Shown here: positions 27,858 through 37,221 of the stretch, one piece after another
Numbering within the stretch: the first letter of the stretch is position 1
How the letters are laid out: each line of letters starts with the position of its first letter
Assembly (NCBI RefSeq): GCF_000469665.2
Contig: NZ_AWTR02000043.1
Coordinates: 1-40,548 of the forward strand
Reading direction: 5' to 3'
From: Holospora obtusa F1
Lineage (GTDB): Bacteria > Pseudomonadota > Alphaproteobacteria > Holosporales > Holosporaceae
DNA: 40,548 bases
Notes under the pieces: model-generated
Database searches by the model: none
The model's input: the letters and a program-made list of their open reading frames with translations, nothing else
What the model was told of the DNA's origin: nothing
Program-made: the position numbers and the translations under genes

Positions 27858-29198
27858 ATGTCCTCTATATCTTTATCTTTATATAATCGATTTACTCAAA
27901 AAAAAGAAGTTTTTTCCCCAAATAATCCAGATAGAGTGACAATGTATGTGTGTGGACCTACGGTATATGGTCCCATTCATATGGGAAATGGACGTTCTGT
28001 GGTCGTATTTGATGTATTATTCAGGGTGTTGCGATATTTATTTTCTAAGGTTACTTACGTACGCAATATTACTGATGTAGATGATAAGATTAATGCTCAA
28101 GCCAAAATGTTAGAAATATCCATCTCAGATCTTACTAAGCAGACCACTGCACAATTTCATCAAGATATCGAAGCGCTTCATGTGCTTCCTGTTACGGTTG
28201 AGCCAAAAGCAACGCAGCATATTCCTCATATGATTGCTGTTATCCAGGCGCTTTTGGATAAGGGGATGGCCTACATTTCTCAAGGACATGTACTGTTTGA
28301 TGTGTTAAAAGATTCTTGCTACGGAGCTCTTTCTGGAGCTCATGCGGAAGAGATTTTGGCAGGAGCCCGCGTAGAAATTGCTCCTTATAAGCGTAATCCT
28401 CAAGATTTTGTCCTTTGGAAACCTGTTGCTGAGGATGATCAGGAATTTTGGTCATCTCCTTGGGGAGATGGACGTCCGGGGTGGCATACAGAATGTGCTG
28501 CGATGAGTCGAGAGTACCTTGGCGTTTCTTTTGATATTCATGGAGGGGGGGCAGATCTTTTATTCCCTCATCACGAAAACGAAAATGCACAAAGTAGAAA
28601 CGCTTGGGGAGTAAGTTGTCCAGTCAAGCATTGGGTTCATAATGGAATGTTAATGATTGATGGGCAAAAAATGTCTAAGTCTCTTGGAAATGTTCTATTA
28701 CTTAAAGATGCCTTAACGCAGTATTCTGGCTCTGTGATTCGTTGGGCCTTACTTTCTTCTCATTATCGACATACGCTGGACTGGAGCGCTTCTTTGTTAC
28801 ATCAAGCAACTCAATGCGTGGAAAGCGTCAATCGAGTTTTGGAATTGCCTTGGGATGGAAAACTGTGTGTGGATGCAGATATTTTGGCGTATCTGTGCGA
28901 TGATTTAAATACGCCGGGAGCATTAAATTCTTTACATCTTTTAGCAAAAAGAGCGTTACATGATCCAGATTGGGTTCCTGCTGTTCATACTTGTGCTCAA
29001 TTTTTAGGCATTCACGGGGCTTCCATTTGTTTAACGCAAGAGGCGCGGGACAAAATCGAGAAACTCGTTAAAGAGAGAGAGTATGCTCGTGGAGAAAAAA
29101 ATTTTCAATACGCTGATGAGTTACGGAAGGAGCTTGAAAATTTGGGAATTGTTTTGGAGGACAACGCTCAAGGTACGATCTGGCATAAACGTGTTTAA
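27858..29198 (+). CDS. cysS: CysS, cysteinyl-tRNA synthetase
   Basis: A class I aminoacyl-tRNA synthetase that charges tRNA-Cys. Motifs: [18 protein letters not shown] near residues 30-47 (the HIGH-type site with the zinc-binding Cys), [23 protein letters not shown], and [10 protein letters not shown] (KMSKS loop near 270). With the start at 27858 it is 446 residues, in the normal range. The frame is open to an ATG at 27822, adding 12 unlike residues; I prefer 27858 because homologues start close to [10 protein letters not shown] and an AGGA lies upstream. A run of seven G (28545-28551) encodes the essential GGG. The glycosyltransferase gene follows 12 bases after the stop. Confidence 0.96.
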   Translation: MSSISLSLYNRFTQKKEVFSPNNPDRVTMYVCGPTVYGPIHMGNGRSVVVFDVLFRVLRYLFSKVTYVRNITDVDDKINAQAKMLEISISDLTKQTTAQFHQDIEALHVLPVTVEPKATQHIPHMIAVIQALLDKGMAYISQGHVLFDVLKDSCYGALSGAHAEEILAGARVEIAPYKRNPQDFVLWKPVAEDDQEFWSSPWGDGRPGWHTECAAMSREYLGVSFDIHGGGADLLFPHHENENAQSRNAWGVSCPVKHWVHNGMLMIDGQKMSKSLGNVLLLKDALTQYSGSVIRWALLSSHYRHTLDWSASLLHQATQCVESVNRVLELPWDGKLCVDADILAYLCDDLNTPGALNSLHLLAKRALHDPDWVPAVHTCAQFLGIHGASICLTQEARDKIEKLVKEREYARGEKNFQYADELRKELENLGIVLEDNAQGTIWHKRV

Positions 29199-29210
29199 GG
29201 ATGTTTTGTT

Positions 29211-30170
29211 ATGCTTAATAAAAAAATTCTGAAAATCGTTTTAGTCTTTTTATGTATTTTTTTCGCAATAGTTTTTGGTATAATATATTTTGGAGGTTTT
29301 GTACTTCCTTCTGCTAAAACTGTGTTTGTTCGCACAATACCGTTCAAACGTTCAAGTGTGGGGATGTACGTCATTAATCTTGATCACTCTACGGCCCGTT
29401 GGAATCACATTAAAAAGCATCTTTCTGGATTCCCTTTTCCGGTGCATCGAATTTCTGGCGTTTATGGAAAGTCTTATCCAGGGTTACGTGATACGCCGGG
29501 TATCGTTGATTTAGAAAAGTACAGAAAATGTTTAAAAGGAAAAGAACCCGGGCTAGGAGAAATTGGTTGTTACCTTAGTCATCGAAAAGCGATTATTGCG
29601 TTTTTACGTTCCAAATTTGAATTCGCTATTATTGTGGAAGATGATGTGAGTTTTAAGCCTTTTTTCTTAAAAGTGATGAGAAAGTTGTTGGCATGTAAAA
29701 AAAAGTGGGACATTTGCACCTTTGAACTTCATCCTTTGCAAAGCGGCTGGCCTATCTCGGCTCAAAATTTTTCTTTTGGAGTAAATTTAAGCGTTTATCT
29801 TAAAGAATCTTGGAGGGCAGGGGCATATTTAATTAATCGTTGGGCCGCTCGTAGGCTTTTAGAACGATCTCTTCCCATGTGCCTTCCTTGGGATATGTAT
29901 TATATGCGCTTTTGGGAATTTAAAGATTTTTTGGGAAAAAGAATGAAGTTTATGGGTATAGAACCTCGTTGTGCGTTTCAAACTTTTGGAGATTCAGACA
30001 TTGAACAAGCAGGGCCTCGTCAAATTAGTACGCACTATGCAAAAGAAAAATACAGATGGTATGGTCGTTTTTTTGATTTGTGCAGCCATGTGTCTCGTTT
30101 TGTTCACGGCTTGCTGATATGGTGTTCTGTTCGATGGGAAAGAAACGACGAAAAAACCTCTATTAGTTGA
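29211..30170 (+). CDS. Family 25 glycosyltransferase (LPS/LOS biosynthesis type), membrane-anchored
   Basis: A 319-residue protein with one N-terminal transmembrane segment (about residues 8-28), then a GT25 domain of the type that adds sugars (often galactose) to lipo-oligosaccharide or glycoprotein acceptors. Motifs: MYVINLDHSTARWNHI near 50, LGEIGCYLSHRKAI near 114-127, and AIIVEDDVSF near 138-147 with the metal-binding acidic residues. A conserved PWDMYYMRF follows later. The substrate cannot be read from sequence. It is likely in an operon with cysS (12-base gap). Confidence 0.85.
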   Translation: MLNKKILKIVLVFLCIFFAIVFGIIYFGGFVLPSAKTVFVRTIPFKRSSVGMYVINLDHSTARWNHIKKHLSGFPFPVHRISGVYGKSYPGLRDTPGIVDLEKYRKCLKGKEPGLGEIGCYLSHRKAIIAFLRSKFEFAIIVEDDVSFKPFFLKVMRKLLACKKKWDICTFELHPLQSGWPISAQNFSFGVNLSVYLKESWRAGAYLINRWAARRLLERSLPMCLPWDMYYMRFWEFKDFLGKRMKFMGIEPRCAFQTFGDSDIEQAGPRQISTHYAKEKYRWYGRFFDLCSHVSRFVHGLLIWCSVRWERNDEKTSIS

Positions 30171-30238
30171 AAATAAACTTTAGGTTTTGTAGGTTTATTA
30201 AAAGCGCACTAAGATTTATGTATTTTAATGTTGTTTGA

Positions 30239-30412
30239 TTACCATAAATTTCCTGGATTAAGAGAAAAAGAATTAGAAAATCCAAAAGAATTTTCTAAAC
30301 TTCCTCGCGTGATGTCAGTGCTGGCATAATGTAGTGCGTAAGCAGAGACTAAAACAATTGAAACAATTCCAAAAATCCAACATATTAATTTTATTTTTAA
30401 GTTAAACTTCAT
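30239..30412 (-). CDS. 57-residue single-pass membrane peptide, function unknown
   Basis: On the minus strand an ATG at 30412 with CAGGA 6-7 bases upstream opens a 57-codon frame. Residues 7-27 (IKLICWIFGIVSIVLVSAYAL) form a plausible transmembrane helix after three lysine/asparagine-rich residues, followed by a polar tail ending FSLNPGNLW. It could alternatively be a small lipoprotein-like or signal-peptide-bearing product, but no lipobox is obvious. It is convergent with the glycosyltransferase gene. I recognise no family. Confidence 0.55.
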   Translation of the reverse strand: MKFNLKIKLICWIFGIVSIVLVSAYALHYASTDITRGSLENSFGFSNSFSLNPGNLW

Positions 30413-31015
30413 AAAGTATCCTGGCTGAGATCTTTATTAAAGAATATCTTAGAAATATAAAAAAAATATTAATTTTTGGAGTGTTTTATTATTAAATTAA
30501 ACTATATGGATATTGTTGCATTTCTTATTCGTTTATGACGAGAGATATTTTGTTTCGCATTTTTCATAAAATTATTCAAACTTAACGATTTTTAAATCTA
30601 TTTTTTGATAAAAAATAGATATAAATTAAAAAAGTGTTCAAAAAGAAGATAGATTTTTTTGAAAAAACGTCTCAAGAAAAGCTTTGATCCGACGGAAAAA
30701 AGAAACTTTTTTGAATTTTTTTGTTTCAGAAAGTCTTTAAAAATTAGAACGCACCTGATTTTCATCTTTGTTAACAACTCTTGCAACCTCCTATAGCATT
30801 TACTAATTTTTTTTTCTCTATGTGTGACTTTTATTCACTGTGTAAAAATATTTTTGATTTTTTTTGAAATAATTGAAATATACATTATATTATAATTTTT
30901 TTCTTAAAAAATAAAAAAATTTATTTATTTTTTTGTTATTCTTTTTAATTTTAAGTATGGCATTTCATCTTACTTAAATGCATGCTAGAATGGAAAAAAT
31001 GCAGTTAAGATTAAG
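30413..31015. other. AT-rich intergenic region with a possible small basic peptide and hairpin
   Basis: A minus-strand frame ends at 30598 and could start at a TTG (30777) nine bases after AGGAGG, or at an ATG (30765), giving a basic, Phe/Lys-rich product of about 55-60 residues. I recognise no family, and the AT bias alone could give such a frame. Its stop lies in the perfect hairpin 30596-30620 (ATCTATTTTTT, GAT, AAAAAATAGAT). Nothing else is seen before the gene at 31016. Confidence 0.3.
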
Positions 31016-32089
31016 ATGCTTGCAGCACAGAGATTTCTTTTATTTCTTTTACGTCCGTTGATTACTATTTTTGTTCTTGTTATGTTAATTGGAATATATT
31101 TTCCGTCTTTTTTATCTGTTTTTATGGTTAATCCTTGGCTAAATGGAGTGATTTTAAACATTACTTTATTGGGAATAGGAATGTTAATATTTCAAATGTT
31201 TTGTGTGTATAAAGAATTTAAATATTTGGAAAAACATCATCCCCAAAAGCTTAGGATTTTTCCTAATCCTGACCTTCCGTTTAGTTTTCCTATTCTTCAG
31301 TGGTATCAAAGTGGGATGAATATCGATGTTCAGCTTCCATTGGCTCAATGTGAAAAACGTTTAGACCAAAGGCTAAGGTTTGGGCAATTTTTGGCAGGTG
31401 CTTTGGTATTTTCAGGCTTATTAGGAACGCTTTGGGGGTTATCTCAGTCGATTATCGTCATGGCTGATATGTTTCAGAATGTTTTTACGATAGAACCGGG
31501 TAAAGGTGATTTTTTAATGGTCATCAAAGATTATCTTTCGGGTGCCTTATCTAAAATGGGGTTAGCGTTTAGTTCTTCTTTATTGGGTTTAGGTGGATCC
31601 GTATTGTTGCATTTTTTTTTGATGCAGCTTCGAACGATTCAAGGTCAGTGGTATGATCAAATGGTTCGCTGGGCGCAAGATAGTTTGAACCATAAAGCTA
31701 GCTTAGATTTAACCCGAAGAGTTGGGCTGGAAGAAACATTTGCCCCTGACGTAATGCTTTCTCTTTTAAATAAAATGCTAATGAGTTTAGATGGTTTTTC
31801 TGTTTCACATAAAGCTCAACTTCAACGTTGTCAAGATTTAACTGAATGCTTTCTTTCTTTCAGTACTAAGGTGCAGGATCTTTCTGATCTTATGAAGGCT
31901 CAGCATCACATTTTAAATAAGTGGGCACAAGAACAGATGAGCAGTCGCCATGCGCTAGAAGTTATGGGAAGTAAATTAGAAGATTTAGGATTTTCTGGAG
32001 ATGAAGCAATGCGTCAAGCATTAACAAAAATTGCGGTGTGTTGTGAATTTTTAGCAAAACATCATGGTCATGATCATGTGTCTTCTTAA
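31016..32089 (+). CDS. MotA/TolQ/ExbB-like proton-channel family protein
   Basis: A 357-residue inner-membrane protein. Hydrophobic segments lie at about 10-33, 42-62, 125-150 and 180-205. The third and fourth frame the family core: LVFSGLLGTLWGLSQSIIVM near 128-147 and SKMGLAFSSSLLGLGGSVLL near 182-201, as in an alphaproteobacterial ExbB/MotA-like group. A soluble C-terminal coiled-coil-like region of about 140 residues follows. Such proteins normally pair with a MotB/OmpA-like partner that uses proton flow for energy transduction; no partner is seen here. mutS starts 12 bases downstream, implying co-transcription. The start lacks a strong ribosome-binding site. Confidence 0.75.
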   Translation: MLAAQRFLLFLLRPLITIFVLVMLIGIYFPSFLSVFMVNPWLNGVILNITLLGIGMLIFQMFCVYKEFKYLEKHHPQKLRIFPNPDLPFSFPILQWYQSGMNIDVQLPLAQCEKRLDQRLRFGQFLAGALVFSGLLGTLWGLSQSIIVMADMFQNVFTIEPGKGDFLMVIKDYLSGALSKMGLAFSSSLLGLGGSVLLHFFLMQLRTIQGQWYDQMVRWAQDSLNHKASLDLTRRVGLEETFAPDVMLSLLNKMLMSLDGFSVSHKAQLQRCQDLTECFLSFSTKVQDLSDLMKAQHHILNKWAQEQMSSRHALEVMGSKLEDLGFSGDEAMRQALTKIAVCCEFLAKHHGHDHVSS

Positions 32090-32101
32090 TGCGAGGTAGT
32101 T

Positions 32102-34552
32102 ATGTCAGTTTTTGTGAAAGAAACTCCAATTATGGCGCAATATGGGAAAATTAAAGCTCAGTATCCTGATTGTTTAGTTTTTTTTCGTTTGGGGGATTTT
32201 TATGAATTATTTGATGATGATGCAAAAATTGCTTCTCAGGTTTTGCAGATTGTTTTAACTGCACGTCATAAAAATTCTTCTACGCCTATTCCTATGTGTG
32301 GCGTTCCCGCGCATGCCAGCGATGCATATATAGCAAAGTTAGTTAAGAATGGGTATAAAGTTGCTATTTGTGAGCAATTAGAGGATGAGGATTTTAAAGA
32401 TACAAAAGGCCCAATACATCGAGACGTAGTTCGTGTTATTACTCCGGGAACTTTAACAGAAGACACGCTTTTAGAAGCTAAAGAAAATAATTTTTTGTTG
32501 TCATTAGTTCGATTAGATGCTAAATCTACGATGTACGTTTTGGCCTATGTAGACATTTCTACAGGAGACTTTTTTCTTGAATCTCACCCTGTATCTGAAT
32601 TAGAAGAAGCGCTTTATGCCTTGAATCCTAAAGAAGTTCTTATTTCAGAGCCGCTTTGGAAAAGTGATAGTATTCCGTTTTTATTAAAATCTTGGAAGCA
32701 TGCTGTGACGATTCTTCCTGAAAGTCGATTTGAGGTAGAAGGGTGTGAATATCGTTTAAGTACTTTTTTTCAAGTGGAATCGACTCAAGGATTGGGCTCT
32801 TTTTCTAAAGCCGAAATATGTGCTTCTGGAGCTTTGGTAGATTACGTCATTTTAACTCAAAAACGTCAAGCATTAAAGCTAAATCATCCTAAACATCATC
32901 GACAAGATGATTTGATGCGTCTTGATGCGTTTACGCGTAAAAATTTAGAAATTTTTGAAACATTTTCTGGTCCAAATCGTTATACGCTGGCTTGTATGAT
33001 GGATCGTACTGTGACTGCGTTTGGTGCACGTCTTTTGAATTATCGGTTGCAACATCCAACCCAAAATTTGGAAATTTTGAACAAACGCTTAGACAGTGTT
33101 GCATATTTCTTAAAATATGATGAAAATCGCAAAGGAATTCAATCACTTTTGAAAAATATTCCGGATTTAGAGCGTATTTCAACACGCCTTGTTAATAGAA
33201 GAGGGCACCCCAAAGAATGGCTAAGCCTTCGACAAGGTCTTGGAGTTTTACCTCATTTAAGATGTTTTTTAGAGGAATGTCCTGAAGAAATTCTTCCTTT
33301 GATTCCTCATTTGACGCATTACACTGATTTTCATGGAGCACTGTGTTCTGCGTTTCAAGAAGAGGGAGGGAATGAGGGGGGGTGGATACATCCACAGTAT
33401 AATCGTGAATTAGAAGCATTGCATCATGTGCATCAGGGGGCTACACAAATTTTGGAAGCTCTTCAACGACGTTATATTGAGGTAACAGGAATAAACTCGC
33501 TAAAAATAAAATATAACAAAATTATCGGACATTATATAGAAGTTCCAGTTCATGCAACATCTAAAATGCCCTTTGAGTTTACGTTAAAGCAAACTTTGAC
33601 AACCGGTGCAAGATATACGACTGGGGAATTACATGAGATTGCTGAGCAATTAGAAACTGCGGCACAAAAAGCACAAATCTTGGAAGAAGAGATTCTTAAT
33701 CAATTTTCGAAGGATCTTTCAGAAATTCATGAAACGCTTAAGCAGGCGTGCGAATTTTTGGGTATTTTAGATGTTTCTGTTGGTCTGGCGGAACTGGCCT
33801 TTCAACATCATTATACACGGCCTTATCTTGATTCTAGTACAGAGTTTCAAATCGAAGGAGGAAGACATCCGGTCATTGAGTGGGTATTTTTTAATCAAAA
33901 TCAAAAAAAATTTATTGCCAATTCGTGTGAATTAACTAAAGAGCAACCTTTGTGGATGATGACGGGACCAAATATGGCTGGAAAAAGTACGTTTTTACGG
34001 CAAAATGCTTTGATCGCGTTTATGGCGCATGTCGGTAGCTTTGTTCCAGCAAAATCTGTGAGAATGGGGTGTATCGATCGTATTTTTACGAGAGTAGGAG
34101 CTAATGATGATTTAGCTCGGGGACATTCAACGTTTATGGTTGAAATGCTAGAAACGGCATGTATTTTGAATCAGGCTACTCAAAAAAGCTTTGTTATTTT
34201 AGATGAAGTAGGTAGAGGAACTTCGACGAGAGATGGATTAGCGTTAGCTTGGGCTTGTGTAGAATATATGGTCAAACATCTAAAATGTCGTACTTTATTT
34301 TCTACGCATTATCATGAACTTTCCGAGCTTAATTATCTTCCTGAGTTGCGATTTTTTACTTTTAAGATTACCCAATGGAATGAACAAATTGTTTTTTTTC
34401 ACGAAATTACAGAAGGAGTTTCAGACCAGTCTTATGGAATTCATGTTGCGCGTATTGCGGGAATTCCAGAACCTATTATTAGTCGTGCTCAAAACTTACT
34501 AAATCAATTTCCAGAACAAGCTTTATTCATAAAAAATGGTTTACCAGAATGA
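32102..34552 (+). CDS. mutS: MutS, DNA mismatch repair ATPase
   Basis: An 816-residue protein that binds mismatches and recruits MutL. The mismatch-binding domain has FFRLGDFYELFDDDA (the Phe-x-Glu wedge is FYE) near residues 27-41. The core and clamp regions follow. The ATPase domain has TGPNMAGKSTFLRQ near 620-633, LDEVGRGTSTRDGLALAWA, and the signature FSTHYHEL. Length is close to the usual ~850. A run of seven G lies at 33376-33382 in the conserved Gly-Gly region. The stop overlaps the start of the response-regulator gene as ATGA. Confidence 0.97.
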   Translation: MSVFVKETPIMAQYGKIKAQYPDCLVFFRLGDFYELFDDDAKIASQVLQIVLTARHKNSSTPIPMCGVPAHASDAYIAKLVKNGYKVAICEQLEDEDFKDTKGPIHRDVVRVITPGTLTEDTLLEAKENNFLLSLVRLDAKSTMYVLAYVDISTGDFFLESHPVSELEEALYALNPKEVLISEPLWKSDSIPFLLKSWKHAVTILPESRFEVEGCEYRLSTFFQVESTQGLGSFSKAEICASGALVDYVILTQKRQALKLNHPKHHRQDDLMRLDAFTRKNLEIFETFSGPNRYTLACMMDRTVTAFGARLLNYRLQHPTQNLEILNKRLDSVAYFLKYDENRKGIQSLLKNIPDLERISTRLVNRRGHPKEWLSLRQGLGVLPHLRCFLEECPEEILPLIPHLTHYTDFHGALCSAFQEEGGNEGGWIHPQYNRELEALHHVHQGATQILEALQRRYIEVTGINSLKIKYNKIIGHYIEVPVHATSKMPFEFTLKQTLTTGARYTTGELHEIAEQLETAAQKAQILEEEILNQFSKDLSEIHETLKQACEFLGILDVSVGLAELAFQHHYTRPYLDSSTEFQIEGGRHPVIEWVFFNQNQKKFIANSCELTKEQPLWMMTGPNMAGKSTFLRQNALIAFMAHVGSFVPAKSVRMGCIDRIFTRVGANDDLARGHSTFMVEMLETACILNQATQKSFVILDEVGRGTSTRDGLALAWACVEYMVKHLKCRTLFSTHYHELSELNYLPELRFFTFKITQWNEQIVFFHEITEGVSDQSYGIHVARIAGIPEPIISRAQNLLNQFPEQALFIKNGLPE

Positions 34553-35211
34553 TCATTCCTCATGTTTTACTTGTAGATGATGATCTGAGATTGTTGGATT
34601 TGATCAAACGGTATTTGTGTCAAAATAATTATTGGGTTTCTTCTGTAACCCGTGTTTTTCAAGCAGAATATGCATTAAATATCTTTCGTTTTGATGCAAT
34701 TATTTTGGACATTATGTTACCAGAAGAAGATGGATGGTCATTTTTAGAGCGCAGAGCTCTTGATCTTCCTCCTGTTATTTTTTTAAGTGCCATGGGGGGG
34801 CCTAAAGAGCGTGTAAAAGGGTTATCTTTAGGAGCAAAGGATTATATGATGAAACCTTTTGAACCAACAGAATTATTGCTGCGTTTGAAAAATTTAATTT
34901 CTACTGAATGTGTTTTGCAATTAGGAAATTGTTGGTTGAATTTAAAAAAAAATTTGCTATATGATAGTTACAACCATATTGTGTTTTTGACTGAACTTGA
35001 AAATAAAATTTTGTTATATATGGCCAATCAACCTAATGAAGTTGTAAAAAGAGAGGTATTGATACAAACGTTCTTTTCTACTAGTTCTAGTGCTCGGGTA
35101 TTAGATGTTACGTTGAGTCGTTTACGAAAAAAATTGGATCCTTTAAATGCGCATCCAGAACTTTTGTCTGCAATTCGAAATCAGGGATATATTTTACAAG
35201 CAAAAACATAG
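34549..35211 (+). CDS. OmpR/PhoB-type response regulator
   Basis: A 220-residue two-component regulator. Receiver domain (1-115): acidic pocket DDD at 10-12, phosphoacceptor Asp54 in AIILDIMLP, Ser80 and Lys102 in MMKPFEP. The C-terminal winged-helix DNA-binding domain contains FLTELENKILLYMA and SRLRKKLDP. It starts inside the mutS stop (ATGA), so translation is probably coupled. No histidine kinase gene is adjacent, so its partner must lie elsewhere. A run of seven G (34794-34800) encodes Met-Gly-Gly just after Ser80. Target genes cannot be inferred. Confidence 0.9.
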   Translation: MIIPHVLLVDDDLRLLDLIKRYLCQNNYWVSSVTRVFQAEYALNIFRFDAIILDIMLPEEDGWSFLERRALDLPPVIFLSAMGGPKERVKGLSLGAKDYMMKPFEPTELLLRLKNLISTECVLQLGNCWLNLKKNLLYDSYNHIVFLTELENKILLYMANQPNEVVKREVLIQTFFSTSSSARVLDVTLSRLRKKLDPLNAHPELLSAIRNQGYILQAKT

Positions 35212-35312
35212 AATGTCGTTAAAATTTTTTGAAGTAATCAATATCTTTTTTTAAGATAAAGTGAGAAATTCCACTGATTTTGCTTCTTTAAGTATATTTA
35301 AGTTTTTACAGA

Positions 35313-35950
35313 TATAGTAATTTAGCTTGAAAACGGAACAAGGAGATACTATTTTTAAGAGAAAATGACAAAAAAACAATACAGCTTAGATTTAATGAAA
35401 CGAGTAATAGAATATATTAAGCTTGGTAGCAATCAAAACGCGACATCCAAGATATTTAAAGTGAGTAAAAGTAGCGTAAATAGGTGGTGGATCAGGTACC
35501 AAGAAGCAGGCCTCGCTTAGTCAGAAAGTGCAAAATAGACTCAGATGACTATTTGTGCAAAACGCAGGATGGGGCAGAAAGAGAAAAAAGCTTGCTGCCA
35601 AAAAGAGCGATAAATATTATATCTGGGTATGTTAGCACCTAGGGTATTTAATGATTTTTGTCATACAAAATTATTTGAAGCTTGGGTAAAAGAGTTATAA
35701 AATCAGAACCTGGGAAAATTGTAATAATGGATAATGCTGTATCTCATAGCTCACAAAGAACAAAAGAGTTGATCGAATCTGTAGGTTGTCAACTCATCTT
35801 TTTACCGCCATACTCACCCGATTTGAATCCAATAAAAATTTTGGGCTAATATAAAAATATGGGTTAAGAACCAAATTAACCAGTTTGGTAAACTTTATCA
35901 GGCTATTTCCTCATTTTTTCAAATCCCATCTTCATGCTAAACTTACTATA
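35313..35950 (+). mobile_element. IS630-family element, internally decayed
   Basis: The left end TATAGTAATTTAGCTTGAAA and the right end, read on the minus strand as TATAGTAAGTTTAGCATGAA, form inverted repeats bounded by TA. The plus strand encodes a helix-turn-helix N-terminus (MTKKQYSLDLMKRVIEYIKL then KVSKSSVNRWW) ending at a stop, then a deletion-shortened catalytic part with VIMDNAVSHSSQRTKELIES and IFLPPYSPDLNPIK. At about 638 bases it is shorter than an intact IS630 (about 1.1 kb). Its 5' end also occurs alone at 7857. Confidence 0.85.
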
Positions 35951-36452
35951 GATAAATACGAATGATAAAATCCTCTAGGAGCATGGCGTGCCCCTGATCA
36001 ATAAAAACTTTTACAACATTTATTGAATCAAATATTCATGCCTGCGCAACTATCTAAAAAAATTTGCGCACTGCGTTATTTTACCAAGTTTTGAACCAAA
36101 CTAAAACATTTTTAGGCAATATGAACCTATAAAAGTGTATCAAATTTTATAATTCTTTCTCTCTTTATTCTTCACTTTTTTAAAACACCTCATTCAGCTT
36201 GAATTACTACATAGCAAAGCAATTCTATAAATTTTGATGACGATCAATATCTATTTTTTCTTAAATTTATAAAAAATAAACTTTTAACTTCAAGAAAAAT
36301 TTATTATCTACCTAAAAAATTATACAACTTAATGATTAAAATTTAAAAAAACACAAACACAATTCTTTAGATCTTAACAAAACGCTCATGATAACTCCAA
36401 AAAATTTAAACAATAAAATTTTTAATTTAGGAAATCAAAATTTAACTTCGTA
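35951..36452. other. Intergenic region with one dispersed repeat
   Basis: No gene is visible in these ~500 bases. The segment 36168-36213 (minus strand TGTAGTAATTCAAGCTGAAT) resembles 829-872 over about 44 bases and 13740-13760 over 20; it is probably a transposon-end fragment. Confidence 0.5.
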
Positions 36453-37004
36453 CTACACTGATTTAACAATTTCTTCCTGCTTTTTCTTCAAAATATCAAC
36501 TTTTTCTACGTAACCATTAACAATTTTATCCACATCCTGCTTAAACTTTCGAATCAAATCTTCTGAGATATTATCCTCTTTTTTTCGTTTCTCTATCCCG
36601 TCCAAAACTGCTCTGCGTTGATTCCGGAATCCTACCTTTATTTCTTCTGCATATTGAAAAGAAATTTTTATGAGCTCATTACGGCGCTCTTTTGTAGGAG
36701 AAGGAATAGGAACAGAAAAACGATTCCCTTCTATGTTCGGACTATAAGATGCCTTTCGAAGCGCTTTTTCTACCGTATCTTTTATAGAAGAATCCCATAT
36801 TTCAATGACTAATAACTGAGGCTGAGGAGCGGAAATACTAGAAACATTTCCTAACGATTGCTTTCCACCATAAATCTCTACAGTCAAATTTTCCAAAAGC
36901 TCTGGCCGAGCACGCCCAACTCTCAGACCTAAAAATTTTTTCTCTAAGGCGCTTAACCCTAAACTTAATTCACGCTCAAGGTCTTTTAAAAGTTTTTCTG
37001 CCAT
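36453..37004 (-). CDS. frr: Frr, ribosome recycling factor
   Basis: A 183-residue protein that, with EF-G, splits the post-termination ribosome. The sequence matches the family end to end: LGLRVGRARPELLENLTVEI near residues 25-44, YGGKQSLGNVSSIS, NRFSVPIPSPTKERRNEL, and the long helical C-terminus with IEKRKKEDNISEDLIRKFK and DVDKIVNGYVEKVDILKKKQ. Length is normal. pyrH and tsf, often adjacent in other bacteria, are not here. The tRNA-Met gene lies 25 bases upstream on the same strand. Confidence 0.97.
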   Translation of the reverse strand: MAEKLLKDLERELSLGLSALEKKFLGLRVGRARPELLENLTVEIYGGKQSLGNVSSISAPQPQLLVIEIWDSSIKDTVEKALRKASYSPNIEGNRFSVPIPSPTKERRNELIKISFQYAEEIKVGFRNQRRAVLDGIEKRKKEDNISEDLIRKFKQDVDKIVNGYVEKVDILKKKQEEIVKSV

Positions 37005-37029
37005 GAATTTTTCCTGTACTTTACATCTC

Positions 37030-37103
37030 TAGCGGAAGAGGGACTTGAACCCCCGACTTACGGATTATGATTCCGTCGCTCTAACCAACTGAGCTATTCC
37101 GCC
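37030..37103 (-). tRNA. tRNA-Met (CAU), elongator type
   Basis: A 74-base cloverleaf on the minus strand. Acceptor GGCGGAA pairs with TTCCGCT (with a terminal G-U), the D-arm is GCTC/GAGC, anticodon stem ACGGA/TCCGT encloses the loop ATCATAA with anticodon CAT, and the T-arm has GGTTCAAGTC. The body is like alphaproteobacterial elongator tRNA-Met rather than the initiator or the lysidine-modified Ile type. The 3' CCA is not encoded. Confidence 0.93.
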
Positions 37104-37221
37104 TTTCATTCCTATTCTATCACAAAATTTTTAGAAAAAAAGTACCCAATGATCAATCTACTGCGTAAGTGATCTTTGATACTTTAAAAAAATTTGAAAG
37201 TTTTGACGTTTAGACAGTTTT

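Noticed and set aside
37030-37103. tRNA-Ile(CAU, lysidine type) or initiator tRNA
   Set aside because: The acceptor and body match elongator tRNA-Met; the G-U first pair still pairs, unlike the unpaired first position of initiators.
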